Source: Melampsora larici-populina 98AG31
Lineage: Eukaryota > Basidiomycota > Pucciniomycetes > Pucciniales > Melampsoraceae
NCBI RefSeq assembly: GCF_000204055.1
Contig: NW_006768782.1
Span: forward strand, 838,467 to 902,466
Direction: 5' to 3'
Length of the DNA: 64,000 nt
Made by a program: the position numbers and the translations under genes. Shown piece by piece: positions 34,960 to 47,472 of the stretch (within the stretch, counting starts at the first letter, position 1; every line of letters starts with the position of its first letter). Below the pieces are notes generated by a model. The model saw only the letters and a list, made by a program, of their open reading frames with translations. It made no database searches and was not told where the DNA came from.

Positions 34960-37900
34960 CAACGCTGCCACAATTACGATACCGGTATCGTATCGACGAT
35001 ACCCAGTAAAGTAACTGGTCTGCGATACCATGGAAATCAGGAAATAGTACCGTACCTAGACCCCAGGTACGATACTCAGTACAGTATCGCAAAGACGATA
35101 CTGTGGTGCTCAATACTTAGTAGCGTAGCTCCAAAGGGAGTACGATACTGTTACTGTATCGCAGTATTGCGACTCTCAGACCAAAAACAAAGTAGAGCGG
35201 GGATTTCTTGTATTTCAGCCATTACAAACCAGATTCTTGCTGTGTATCATGAAGAGAACAAGAAAAAAAATAGAAGACAAAGATATAAAAACAAAATTTG
35301 ATCAAAAAGGAAGAAATTACTTTGGTCGACCCTTCCTTTTTCTATTATCCTTGTCCAAGTCCAAACATTCTGCCATGCATTTTTGGCACTCGACGAAATC
35401 TTCACCAGCTATATTTATTCCATCTTTAGACCACATGCAACTCCCAACTGAGCGCTCAACTGTGGCTGGTTTCAAAGCACCTCGATCCCGGCAACAGACA
35501 TCAGCCGCGGCTGAGAAAGTCCTTTCGACAGCACATGAAGCCCCACAGATTGCCAGATAATCCTTGGCAAGAGAGGCTAAGACCGGATATTTTGCAGCAT
35601 TGAACTTGATAGAAAAGACAGATATGAAACAATCAGTTCAGTCATAGATGAGAAAGAGCATAAAAAGAGACTATACCTTCCACCATTCAAGAGCAAGATT
35701 TGGATCTTTTTCCACCTGTTTGGAGGGCTCATCGACACGTTCCAAGTAATTACAAAGCTCGTTTTTGTTTCGTGTGTGAAGTTTCTTTCTATGAGCACGG
35801 AAACCATCATCGTCATCCTCTTCGCCATCGTTTGAATCATTTTCATAAGCGTTGATGTTCTTTCCAGCTTCTTCTTCAAGCTGTGCTTTTCGATTTTGAA
35901 AAGCAGTTTCGATCAACGTTTTGGCGGTTTCAAACTCAGAAGAGTATTCACCAAAAGCAAATTGGAAATAGTCTGCTCGCCAGCAGGGGTGGAGGATCGT
36001 AGCTAGAACTAGAACGTCTGATTTGAGTGCCTCCTCGAGATAAGACTTGACTCGAGCAAGCATTGCGTGATACATAGGGAAAAGCGGGTCGGTGCGTGAA
36101 GTACATGCATCGATTTTGTGTTGAAGGGATTTCTTGAGCTTAACATACTCGCGGATGACGAGTGAGCCGGTAGGTGCATTGGCTTCGAACAGCTTGGTGA
36201 GTGATTCGAATTCCTGTTTAAGTAACGATGTTAGATGTCAAATAGCCTTGTGTGAGAAGATCACAAGTGTCAACTTACTCGTAGTACCTTGATCAACTTG
36301 CTGACCTGCTTCCACTGGTCAGGCGTGATATATGCTTTGTTAAAAATTCCGCGAGGTTGATTTTCATCAGGATTGCTAGGTGCAAGAGCTGGGTTTGATT
36401 GCTTGCGATTTTTTCCTTTTGCAAGCTCCTTCTGATCATCTTTAAGCATAGTATCGATTACCTAGGTTGATAATTATGTATGTATGTATTAGTGACTTTG
36501 AATTACAAAAGAGACAGTAGGACAAATGGTGGAAAAGACAACAGACACGTACCTCTCGAGCATTGTACAACCTATCCCAGCATTGGAGTTTGATGTTCCA
36601 TCGAATTCCATAGCCTGGGATTGGTCGAGGAAAAGTCACGTCCATACTTTTGCAAGTAGCATCAAATACTTGCAACATCCGGGATGATCCTCCTATCTTC
36701 CGAGCAATATCATCGAGCTATGAAAAAGATTGATCAGCAAGCGTTATATGGATTCATGAAATGTCAGGAATAACTTACTTTGAGAGACAGTTCATAAACG
36801 GCATTAGCTTCATTTCGATTAGTTGCTGGACGTTCAAGATCGGGTAAGGGGTCAAACGGTCCGTCAATAATTTGGTACCATTTATCGTCTACTTGATTTC
36901 CAGGTATGTTGCTAAGATCAGTTTCGTCGTCATCTGAAACTGTACCGTTATCTTCGTCAGGTTGAGATTCTTGAGCCTGGTTGGTTTGAGGATCTTCATC
37001 TTCTTCAGTTATCGTGGTCATCCGGTGATCATCGAGTGGGAATTCGCCAAGAATGGTGGACTTGACAAGAGGTGGCGGTGGAGCTTCAATACCCAAAGCT
37101 TGCAGTCCACCATTAACAATCAGTGCAACTTTATGACCGGCACATCGCACTCGATCAGTACGCTCATCAAATTTAAACTCTTCATCTTCATCTTCGGCGA
37201 TTTTTCCAAGTCGAGCTTGCATGGCTCGAGCACATGTATCGTTATTACTACCTGAATCATGTGTCTGAGAAACCATGTATTATTAACAATAATATGTTTA
37301 GTTCATGTGAATCAAAAATAATGTTTGAAACCAAAGAAAATACTTATCTTTGAATATAATTTATGTTTTATAAGGACGTTGATCAAAGGTTCGGCTAACC
37401 ACTCGCCTTTGTGGTGCCAAGCAATCATTTTCATACAAAGATGCCGGGTGACAAATTTCCACTCGCTGTTGATATATGTAACAGAGGCTGATATGAATCC
37501 ATATCGATTACGCGGGGAAGTCCAGGCGTCGAGGATTAAGCCAAATTTACTGTCAAGAGCCTACATTGAAGAAAAAAGTGAGCAAATAAAAGAAACAAAG
37601 AGCGTTGGAATAAATTAATGAAAACTTATACAGACGGCCAGAAAGATCAAGTGATGACTTACCTGTAGATCAGATATAACTGTCTTTCGCTGACCAAGAT
37701 ACACCCGGTGAGCAAACTTGGCAAGCCAGGTACGGCCAAAAAGATGAGCGTTAGGGTTCGCGTATCGGAAGCAGGCTCGCAGGGTCTTGTCTTCAATTCG
37801 TAACCAGGGTTGAGAGGTTCGGATAGCCCACAAACCGACCATTTGATTCAAGACCGGGTTGGAAAACTTGTTGACCTTCTGTACAAAGGATTCCATCGAG

Positions 37901-39578
37901 GGCTGGACTGCCTTCTCTTCCTTTCTGCGTCTCTCGAAAATCGTGGGAGGAAGCATACATCCTTCTGCAATAGCACGATCCCTTTCTTGGCAGCCAGGCT
38001 TTCCAGACTTGCCGTCTTGGTTGGATCCGTCTCGATGGGCGTATAGATTTGAATGCGAACCACCGGAAGACCGAGCATGGAAGCCACAATACTTGCATGG
38101 CCAGGAGTTGTAAGGTCCCTCGGGTTTCTGGTTCAGATATCAAGTTTTATCAATGATTCAAATTTGAAGAAGGAAAATTGATGAGTGAATATGAATAAAA
38201 GCACTCACATCTTTTCCACCACGCTTAGGGATTGGTTCAAAATAGTCTTTAATGTAGTCATAAGGATCCTCCTCTTCTTCATCATCCCCCTCTTTTTCTT
38301 CGACTTGTTTTTCTTTGACTTCTCTCTTACGCTTCTTAACCGGTCGTTCGACTTTGGAATGTTCGTCTTCAGAGTCTCGAGTCAAGTCGACCTCCAATTT
38401 TTTTCGCTTTGACTTTGAAGAACAAGGCGCGCTCTGAGACTGCTGTGCACAATGATACATGCCATGATAGTCAGGTTCATGGTATCTTCAGGTTTTATTC
38501 ATGAAAAACTTCAAGACTTACCATAGTCTTCTTGACTTGACTCGAGGTGGTAGCTTTTGAAGTGGTAGCTTTCGAAGTGGAAGCTTTCGAAGTGGTAGCT
38601 TTTGACGTGGAAGATTTCGAAGTGGTAGCTTTTGAAGTCGTAACTTTCGAAGTAGTGGCTTTCGAAGTGGTGGCTTTGGCTGGTGAGCTAGCTGCCTTCG
38701 TCTTTGATTTCTTTAAACGGCTACCCTCGTTGACTGATGCCGTGGCTGATTCATCCTCAGAGTCTACTCGAGGACGCTTGGAAGACTTCTTGGGAGCCTG
38801 GACTTCGGACTCAGCCTCAGATTCGCTTGGTACAGCCTTCCGAGAATCAGATGGAGGGATAATCATAGAAGATTGACGGCGAAGTGGGGTAGTTCGGGCA
38901 CTTCGACGGGGAGTTGGTTGTATTGGTGGTGGTAGTTGACAAGACGGGGATTGGGGAGGTGAGGCAGTGGGTGGAAGACTTTCTTCATCGCGATCGGAGC
39001 AGGAAGACATAACGGGAGGCTAATAGTAAAAGTTCAGAGGAGATTATGTGCTGAACAAAAAGGGACTTTACAAGATCGAAAGTTGGAATGAACTCACCAG
39101 ACTAAAGTCTTCGAAGCTGTCCGACCACAGGTTGGCCCAATCAGGAAAATAGGGGAGGAATTGGTTGGTCCACGTGCTTGCTGGTCGCATTTTGAACGAG
39201 AGGTGACACCGGTCGGATTGGTATGTTGCGTCAGAGGGGTGAGAGGTGACTAAAATCGACGCTAGATCACAATAGAGAGATGGTGTGATTAGTTCTCAGG
39301 ACGTCATTCTGCCAAGACGAAGGGCATTTAGCTCCGATATCGGAGTTCACACAATACTATAATACTGGGACAATACCCGATACTTTCCCGGGCTCCGGCC
39401 CGGTATCGTATCCGAAATCCGATACGATACCGAGTACAGTATCACGAAACCAATACTCCTCGGAGGCCCGGCCAGTACCGTATTGCGCCTCAGATACTGA
39501 TACTGGCGATACGATACCGCCCGAAAAACTACGATACCGGTACGATACCGATACCGGTAGCGTAATTGTGGCAGCGTT
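34960..39578 (-). mobile_element. hAT transposon, complete, 4.6 kb
   Basis: Inverted ends AACGCTGCCACAATTACG (left, one base in) and its complement (right) are flanked by the octamer ACAGGAGG at 34,952-34,959 and 39,579-39,586, the 8-bp duplication of hAT elements. Sub-terminal regions are dense in GATACCGGTATCG-type short palindromes on both sides. It encodes one transposase on the minus strand and sits in the first intron of the retrotransposon gag gene. Confidence 0.9.
35317..39010 (-). CDS. hAT transposase with BED finger
   Basis: A multi-exon gene with ATG at 39,010-39,008 and stop TAA at 35,319-35,317. In order: a Ser/Pro-rich N-terminus; a run of about nine TTSKA-type pentapeptides (38,545-38,690); a basic-acidic exon with nuclear-signal-like RPVKKRKREVK. 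Next is a BED-type zinc finger (CKYCGFHARSS ... HRDG, about 38,040-38,110), then the RNase H-like core with long acidic insertions (36,770-37,260). Last is the hAT dimerisation region (LEWWK, then FNAAKYPVLASLAKDYLAI and SCAVERTFSAAADVC). Splice sites look normal and I saw no stop, so the enzyme may be functional. Confidence 0.88.
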
Positions 39579-39702
39579 ACAGGAGGGTGATGAGGTATAT
39601 AGAGACATACCGATATCAGATCCTGAGGGGCAAGGCCTAGGGTGATGAAGTAAGACTGAGCGGAACGAGGTTTAAATACCTGGCCAGCGAGAAACGAGAC
39701 AG

Positions 39703-41157
39703 AGACCAAGGAGGAGAGAATGGAAGCTGATGGAGCTATGTCTGAACCCACAGAACGTTACGAGGACATGACACCAAAAGAGCAGTGGTGGAACGCGATC
39801 AGGTTCGCCTTTGACACGGAACAAGATGAGTTGGCGGGAAACATGTTGAAGGGGTTCAATGCGATGTACGGCGAGAATGACCAGAGCGGAGAAGACCGTC
39901 AGTTTCCAATAAGGAGAGGTCGTTCACCACTGAGGAAGCGCAGCGTAAGACCGAGGACGGAGTCACTAGTAGTAGGGGAAGATGATGAGGAGGAAGTCGA
40001 CGAGCTGGAAGATAGAGAAGAAGGAACAGGAAGAGAAGGAGAGAAGAGGAGGAGGCAACAAACAGAGACGGAGAGTAGAGAGGAGAGAGGAGAGGTGATA
40101 AGACGGAAACAAGTGTCAGAAGGAGATGAAGAAGTAGAGATACTGGAGGAAAACGAGGGTGAGTGAGGTTGTGGAAGATACGAGAGTCAACCTGCTGACT
40201 AATGTTCACAAATAGAGACGGAAGGAGGAATTACTTACAGGATAGGGAAGCCACTAAGCAACTCGACGTTGATGCCCCTGACACCTTACTTCGAGAATCG
40301 AGTGAAGAGTTTGAAAGCCTACGTACCGTTGACGGTGTTTGAAGTAGGGTGGATAGAACGTGATCAGAGGGTAGCTGGAAAGAAAAAGGTGAAGACCCTG
40401 AAAGAACTTCAAGAGGATGATTCTTCAGCGACACATTCCGGATTAGCACCGAGCGAAGAGTTGCTAATGACTTACGGGTTCTGGATCGATGCGATGGACC
40501 TGTTCATACGGTACCTAGGGGAGGAATACGATCGCCCAGTAGCGGCGAAGATGTTTCGAAAACACAAAGAGAACGTGGTGAAAGTAAAGCGCATGACGAA
40601 GTGCTGGATGATAGCGTTGCGATATGACATGAAAGTAAGGCTGATAGTCATGAAGGTGAAGAGGATAGACGGACACCGAGTGATGGAAGACACTGGGTTC
40701 TTGCATGAAGAACTGTTGAGAGAGGCGAAAGAGGACGCTGAGACGGCAGGTGAACGAAAGTACACGGACAATCCATATGTTGTAGGTGGTGGGAAGGAGC
40801 ATATCGACCCAACTACCGGTTTGGCGTCGACAAGAGCAGGACCCAGTGGAAACGCGAACGTGGCGTGGACAGGCTATGCAAATAGCGAAGGAACGGGTGG
40901 TAGAAGTAAGTAAAGAGAAAACAGTTAGGAGAAAGAGCAGAAGAACTTACACGTGTGAGAGAACGACTAGGTTCCGGATTCAGAAGAGGCAGAGGAAGAG
41001 CCACACCAAGGGGAAGCCACTATAACACGAGAGGAGGAACGAGTAGGGGAAACACAACAAGAGGCAGTGGCTGGTTTCAAGGGAGAGGAGCTGGCTGGTG
41101 GGCGAAGCAAAGAGGGACAAGCGGAGGTCCCGAGGGAGGCCAGACAGGAGCGAAAGA
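39703..41157 (+). CDS. gag-like exons 2-4 of the recombinase retrotransposon
   Basis: Exons at about 39,703-40,158, 40,216-40,905 and about 40,965-41,157 join in phase. Exon 2 has a conserved-looking start (QWWNAIRFAFDTEQDELAG) and an acidic middle. Exon 3 carries the gag core (LMPLTPYFENRVKSLKAYVP; ELLMTYGFWIDAMDLFIRYL). Exon 4 is Gly/Arg-rich (RRGRGRATPRG, TRGSGWFQGRGAGWW), a likely RNA-binding tail in place of a zinc knuckle. The gag core is homologous to the frame at 63.6-64.0 kb in the second element, supporting a real protein. It is followed by an intron (41,158-41,303) into the reverse transcriptase exon. Confidence 0.65.
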
Positions 41158-41303
41158 GTGAGTAAGAAGGTTTTAGATCTGGGAAATAGACGTCATAATG
41201 AGAAGTTGTAAACGAAAGTTTGGTGATACATGAGAAATAACATACCAATCGAATTGCACCCCCCCCTTTTTTCTCTTTATGCCTCTTTGTGACAATCCCC
41301 AGA

Positions 41304-43229
41304 CCTACCAAAGTGAGACCGCTGTTTTTGGCACTACAAGAACGAGAGAAGACTGAGGAGAAGAGAGCAAAGCCGAGAGGAGAGAGGAAGGCGAAGAGAA
41401 GAGACAGAAGAGAAGAAAGCTCTGAAGACGAGCAAATTCAGGATGAATTCGAGTTAGAATACAAAGGAGGCACAGAGTCAGCAGAGGACGAAACACTGGA
41501 AAGAGCGGAGGATAGAGGAAGAACTCATGATTATCCAGTAAGACGAGAGTGGCCAGAAGAAGTTGAATGTGAAATGAATATTGACAAGTGGGAGGAGGAG
41601 CTAGAAAGGTTCGGCCTAATCGAGGAACACGGATACGTAATAGACGGGTTCCGGGAAGGTTTTACACAAGGTATCCCTGAACATCGTTTAGAAGGAAAGA
41701 GATTCTACTCACCGCCGAATCACGAAACATCAAATGGAAATAGGGAAGAGATAAGAGAGAAATTGAAGAAGGAGTTACTGGCAGGAAGGATGCGAGGACC
41801 ATTCACAGAGGAAGAGGTATTCAGTAGGATTGGGTTCTTTAGGACGAGTCCAATGGGGATGGTAACAAATGGTGACGGAACAACACAAATAATAAATGAC
41901 CTGTCATATCCGAAAAGGAGCAGAGAAGTAATGTCAGTAAACTCGTTAGTAGACAAACATGAATTCGAAACTAGCTGGGATGATTTTAAAAGGGTTGCGG
42001 ATTTCTTCAGTAGACTTACAGATGAGGTAGAGCTTGGAATTTTCGACTGGGAGAAGGCCTATAGGCAAATCCCAACAAAACCGAACCAGTGGAGATACTT
42101 GATGATTAGGACACCGGACGGATGGATACTAATAGACTTAAGAGTGACGTTCGGAGGAGTTGCCGGGTGCGGTAGTTTCGGAGGTCCAGCGGATGCGTGG
42201 AGAGCAATCATGAAGATCAAATTCGGATTCTTGGAAGTTTTTCGTTGGGTAGATGATAACTTGTTCATCAGGTTGAAACAAGCGGAGAAGAAGGTGGCAA
42301 TGGAAGAAGTTGTAGCGGCGAGCGCGGAGCTGGGAGTCAAAACAAATGAAGGCAAATACGCAGAGTTTGCAGAGGAGCAGAAGTACATCGGTTTCGTCTG
42401 GAACGGAAGAGAACGGTCAGTAAGGCTACCGGAAGCGAAGAAGATAGAAAGATTGAATCAAATAAGAGAAGCACTGGGAAGGAAAGAGCCGCATACCTTC
42501 AAACAAATCGAGAAACTGACAGGGAGGCTGGTACACGTGACGTACATGCTACCACACATGAAGTGTTTTTGCATGAGTCTGCATAGTTTGAAAGCATCCT
42601 GGTTGAATCGTATGGCGATAAGGAGACTGCCGGAAGCGGTAAGGACAGACCTAATAGAGTGGGAAGAAGTCTTGAGGAATTTCGAGAACCATAGGTTGAT
42701 ACCGAGGAAAGGGGTAGAAAACGTAGGATGGGTCGGTGACGCATTGACGGGGTACGGGATAGGAGTGATAGTAGGAAAACATTGGACACAGTTGAAGTTT
42801 AAAGCAGGGTGGAATAAAAGAGACAAGAAAGGTTTGAAGAGGGGTATCGCTTGGGCTGAGACGGTTGCCATACGAGTAGGCCTGGAAATGGTGAATGTGC
42901 TGCATAAGACGAAAGGAAGGAGATTTCTAGCGATTACAGATAATACAGGAACTGAGGCGGTGATAAGGAATCAGAAATCGAGGGATCGGTCAGTGAATGA
43001 TGAATGGAAGAAGCTACAAAAACGTTTGACTTACTTGGGGTGTGAGCTAGAGGAGAAACACGTAGCATCAGGTGACAATAACGCAGATGCGCTATCAAGA
43101 GGAAAGAGGGGAAAGAAATCGATACACTTCTACTTGCAACCGGACTTACCGAGCGACTTAACATCTTTACTAGAATACGAGAAGAGAAATGAAGACGAAC
43201 TCAGGAGGGAAAGAGAAAATCAGCTTTGA
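41304..43229 (+). CDS. Reverse transcriptase / RNase H of the recombinase retrotransposon
   Basis: An uninterrupted frame of about 640 residues after a CCCCAG acceptor. The first 120 residues are charged. The RT follows with FFRTSPMGMV, FDWEKAYRQIPTKP, TFGGVAGCGSFGGP and the catalytic box RWVDDN. The thumb follows (YIGFVWNGRERSVRLPEAK ... FKQIEKLTGRLVHV). RNase H has ITDNTGTEAVI and the closing DNNADALSRG, the form seen in DIRS-type elements. It lacks an aspartic protease and an integrase core. Its end overlaps the recombinase frame by 41 bp in another frame, so translation may shift or reinitiate. Confidence 0.9.
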   Translation, partial: PTKVRPLFLALQEREKTEEKRAKPRGERKAKRRDRREESSEDEQIQDEFELEYKGGTESAEDETLERAEDRGRTHDYPVRREWPEEVECEMNIDKWEEELERFGLIEEHGYVIDGFREGFTQGIPEHRLEGKRFYSPPNHETSNGNREEIREKLKKELLAGRMRGPFTEEEVFSRIGFFRTSPMGMVTNGDGTTQIINDLSYPKRSREVMSVNSLVDKHEFETSWDDFKRVADFFSRLTDEVELGIFDWEKAYRQIPTKPNQWRYLMIRTPDGWILIDLRVTFGGVAGCGSFGGPADAWRAIMKIKFGFLEVFRWVDDNLFIRLKQAEKKVAMEEVVAASAELGVKTNEGKYAEFAEEQKYIGFVWNGRERSVRLPEAKKIERLNQIREALGRKEPHTFKQIEKLTGRLVHVTYMLPHMKCFCMSLHSLKASWLNRMAIRRLPEAVRTDLIEWEEVLRNFENHRLIPRKGVENVGWVGDALTGYGIGVIVGKHWTQLKFKAGWNKRDKKGLKRGIAWAETVAIRVGLEMVNVLHKTKGRRFLAITDNTGTEAVIRNQKSRDRSVNDEWKKLQKRLTYLGCELEEKHVASGDNNADALSRGKRGKKSIHFYLQPDLPSDLTSLLEYEKRNEDELRRERENQL

Positions 43230-43661
43230 CACATCGACAAAGATAGAAGGAACAGGTGAACAGAAGGAAAAAGTGACGGAGCACTTGGTGAAGGGAGCCT
43301 GGAAACCGGGTACGCTGAAAGGGTACAGTAGTGCGGTACAGAAGTTTAAGACCTATATTGAGAGCACGGGGAGAGAGTTCAAGAACGACGAGCCGATGGC
43401 GACAGAGGACGTATACGGTTTTATTGTGTGGGCAGGACCGTCGGAGGTGGGAAAGAAAACGGCTCCGGGGAGAGAATTAAAACCGAAGACCATATCAAAG
43501 TACTTGGCAGGATTGAGAGCTTGGCATATGGCAAAACACCATGAAGAACCGAAACTAGATAAGCAAATGGTGGACTGGTTAATAAAGTCAACGGAAAGAT
43601 CAGAGGAAAAGAAAGAACTGACGAAGGAAGAGAAGTTGAACAGAGAGAAGAAGCCAATCAG

Positions 43662-43969
43662 CACCTGCACGTGCACGTCCATACCAAACCCCATTCGGCC
43701 ATACAGTGCATCCTATCACCAAATGAGGTTCGACGGCCTCTGCCAAGATGAATCATCCTCCTGAGAAGGATCTTGGGTAACCAGAGAAATGGCTAAGTTC
43801 CACTTTCTCTTAAGGGAGACCAACCCCGTGTAGTGTGATACTACAACCACACCATACCACCCTTAACCCACGCCCATACCCCCCTTCGAAGTCAAGCCAC
43901 CCCCCTCAGCACATGCACCCCACCACCTTGAAACATAAACACCCCTCCCATACCACCCTTCATTTAACC
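43662..43969 (+). repeat. Left terminal inverted repeat of the KDZ element
   Basis: About 308 bp. The outer part is complex sequence; from about 43,850 inward it becomes C-rich with CCACCC and CCATACC motifs that continue in diverged form to about 44,230. Confidence 0.92.
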
Positions 43970-44352
43970 ATACCCCTTCTAAGAAATTACCTCACCACTA
44001 CCCCGGGTCCACTACACCATCCTTCATCAAGCCCATACCGGCCCAAGAGATCAACTCACCACCCCGAACACACAAACCCACCACCTCAAAAACTTGTCAA
44101 ACTATCATCAAGTTTCCCACCACGAAACAAAAACCCACCCCTAACCCCTCCACCCTCAAGCATACCCAGCTATACCGCACAACCTGTATAACACCTTGCC
44201 CGACCTCAAGCTTAGCAAACCCACCCATTCCTCACACATAACTTACACTAACACCACCACCCCTAAGAAAACCTCTGGTGGCTATCGTCATCTCCCATAA
44301 ACACTTGTTAAACACTTCCACCAACGCCTCACCTGGACATCTACCCTTCTCT

Positions 44353-47198
44353 ATGGCAAACACAATCCCAACCACCAACCTACTACTACCTCCTCCATTC
44401 GACCTCGTTGCTCCCGATTTGTCCAAACTTCAAGAGGCTCTTGATGCTCACGCTGAAGCAAACGGATACAAGATTGTCACTCGATCATCTGATTTAAAAA
44501 AAAACAAGATTCGCTACATCTGCCATCGATCTGGAGTCAAACCGTCTGAAAGCTCAACATCTCAGAAAACCGATTGTCCATTCGCCATCACTGCCTCCCA
44601 GGTCAAAGCACCCAATGTTCCAGATCACCTCCAGAAGATCGCTCTAGGCCCAAATACCACCAGTTCCCTTCCTCCAGTGGGTAGCTGGACAATCTACGTC
44701 AAACACCCTGGTCATAACCATGACCCAATAAACTCTAGAGTAAGTTCAATGGTTCGTTACTCGCACAACTTTCAAAAGTGAATCTCATAACATTTACTAC
44801 CCATCTCTAGCCACCAAAGACAAAGGCTGTGGTTGCAGAGAGCTTAACAGAGATCAAGCAGCGATCTAATCTGGTCAGTTATCTCTGTGTATTCCTTTAT
44901 GACTCATTTGACTCAAACTTCTACCTCTTTACCACCTCTAGATTTCCAACAAGCTGTCTCTGCTTTCAGACGTTGATCGCTCACAAGCCCTAGCCGAGAT
45001 TGAACAAGTTCTTGAAAAGTATTACCAGGCACCCACTCACGATCAGGCACCCAGTATTCCCTCAGAACATCAAAAACCGACACCCATTGTATGTTCAATC
45101 CCACCAACCAGCTCAACCACTTTAACAACCACTGCAACAATCGATCAAGTAAGTCATGGAGAAAACATTATAACATCACCCAGAGCTATGGACTGACTCA
45201 ATCTCCCCTCATTTTCAAAGCATCGTGATCCTCTTTCCCCCAAGAAGAAGCGCAAACAGACCAAACTCAACACCATTTCAGTTCACAACCAAGGATCAAA
45301 TGGCAACTTAGCTCCTTCATTTCTTCAGCCTCCATCACCTCCACAAACGAATCCGGTCATGTCTACGTTGAGAAACGAAATAAATCAAAACCTGAACTCA
45401 ACCACAATCACATCAGAAGGGGTCAGTTAAGCAATCAGCTTCTGTAACATCCCTTACACCTACTCACTAGATATGTATGTACTCACACAATTCAGACTAC
45501 GGCTCCTCCCCCAAAGAAGAAGCACAAGAAGATCAAAAACCCAGATCAAACGGTATCGTTCAAGTTAGATTTAGAATCACATCACAGCTCTGATAGGTCA
45601 ATGCGAAATTCATCACCTCCAAAACCCAGCCAAACTTGCCTCCGGGAACCATCAACACGCTCAGCTGAAAAAATTCAAACAGCCCTACATCTGACCTCCC
45701 CAGCACATGAAGTCGATATACCTACTCAGCTTCCTTCTCAACCAATCCCAATTCACTCAAGCATTTCCGATCATCTCAGTGGCTTGGTTGACTATGATTC
45801 AGAACCTCTTGTAAGTAACCTTCAAGTTGTCCTTCTCCACAATACACTACAACTGAAATATGTATTATAGGCTTCTACCCACTTATCGCAGGCTTCAACT
45901 CCTCTGAGTCACCCTACTGATCCAGCACTGGAGCCCATGGCAAGTCAGCTTTCACCAAACGATCTTCCACCTGCGGATCCAATGTCTTTGGTTAGTACTC
46001 AAATGAAACCAGTGCTCAACGCTTGAAAGCGCCCATCAACTTACAGCCTGATTTCCATAGTTTTCTCCACCCGGCGGTCATCAGGACGATGGCGACGAAA
46101 GTTTCAAAATTGAAAGTTTGATTCCACCCACTACAGACCCGAACCCCTGTACCACACCCACACCCGATTTACCCCCCGTTCCAACTTCCATATCACCTGT
46201 GAGTCGCATGCTTCCTTTTGCATGTGCTATCACTCAAACCTGATGCATGGTGTAGGTAAAGGTAAACCAAAAACGGTCGGTCAGGTCAAGCTTCAATCAG
46301 GAAGGTGACACTGGAGATCAAAGGACCACCCTTCGAAAGTCTACAAGGAACCAGCCAGACTCATCTCATCATACACTTCGGAAGTCCACCAGGAACAAGA
46401 AGAACTTGTCATTAGTTGGTAGTGGGAAGCCTAAACACCAGCGCACCACAAAAAAAGTGTGTATGTTGCCCATCTACATCTTCCTCAAGAATTTGAAAGA
46501 AAGACTGACCATGTTATGTGATTGCATAGGACAATCGCGTGCCCATTTGGCTCCACGACTACATCTCTGAGGTTGGTGACCCTGTTGGCGATGGACACTG
46601 CGGCTATCGAGCAATTGCAATGTCCTTAGGTCGAAGTGAAGATAACTGGCGCTCAGTATGTGAAGAACTGGTATCCGAACTGCAGTCAAAACGTGAATTC
46701 TACGAATGTCACCTTAAGAAACGAAGCAAAGGGTACGGCGATGTACTTCAGCACATCAAAGACATCCAAACGGACAGGGACGAAGTTTTGGACACCCCGT
46801 CATTATGGCTCAATTCACCTAGGTTGATGTATATCATCGCCACTACTTACAAGAGGCTCTTTTGCATTTATGGTAAATGTGTCGATGACAGTTTTTCAGC
46901 CCTGCCCCTGGATGGTTCCGTGAATGATCACAATCCCATCTTTCTTTGTTACGATCACAAGGGTGTACATTTTTTGTCACTTTCTATCTCTTCCCCTATT
47001 TCAATCATCCCCATACCAAAACCATGGCAAGAATGGTACAAGCTTGCGTCCCCAGAGGCCATCACTTGGGCTGATAGATACCAAATTCAGTTTGGTATCT
47101 TTGATCAATCCATCAAGCCGATCATAGTTACAGAAAATCCAATGTTGTATTCCTCCCGCAATCAGCCTGTAGAGTTACATTCTTCCTCCGATTTGTAA
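44353..47198 (+). CDS. DNA-binding (FAR1/WRKY-GCM1-like) and OTU protease protein
   Basis: A multi-exon gene with first ATG 44,353. Residues about 25-125 look like a WRKY-GCM1/FAR1 zinc domain of the kind found in transposase-derived proteins (RYICHRSG, KTDCPFAI, then WTIYVKHPGHNHDP). A long low-complexity region follows with several basic clusters (PKKKRKQTK, PPKKKHKKIK) and repeated TLRKSTRN. The final exon (about 46,530-47,198) is an OTU-type cysteine protease. Asp and Cys lie in GDPVGDGHCGYRAIAMSLG and the catalytic His region in GVHFLSLS. OTU enzymes cleave ubiquitin chains. The role here is unknown; protecting the transposase from turnover is one inference. It lies 275 bp upstream of the KDZ gene on the same strand. 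Confidence 0.75.
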
Positions 47199-47472
47199 AT
47201 CTCAATGTAGTGTCAATAGTATTTACTGTTTCATCATTCCACTTGACACATAACTTGACATGTAAGTATGTCTATTGATTGATCTATTGATTGAGTGCGT
47301 ACATATATGTTATCGATTAGTTGTGGTGAGTATCAATATGTCACACCGGCCACCTCAACTGTCAAGAAGCCTTTTACAGGGCGTGAAAGGCGTAGCTTCA
47401 TGTTCAGAGGTATGTGTATACAACCCCAATTGAAATTCAAACCACTACACTTCACTTCACTTTTAAACCAAG

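Noticed and set aside
43835..44191. Pro/His/Thr-rich open frame in the left KDZ end
   Set aside because: It follows from the CCACCC-rich inverted repeat. A matching artefact appears at the right end (59,650-60,060).
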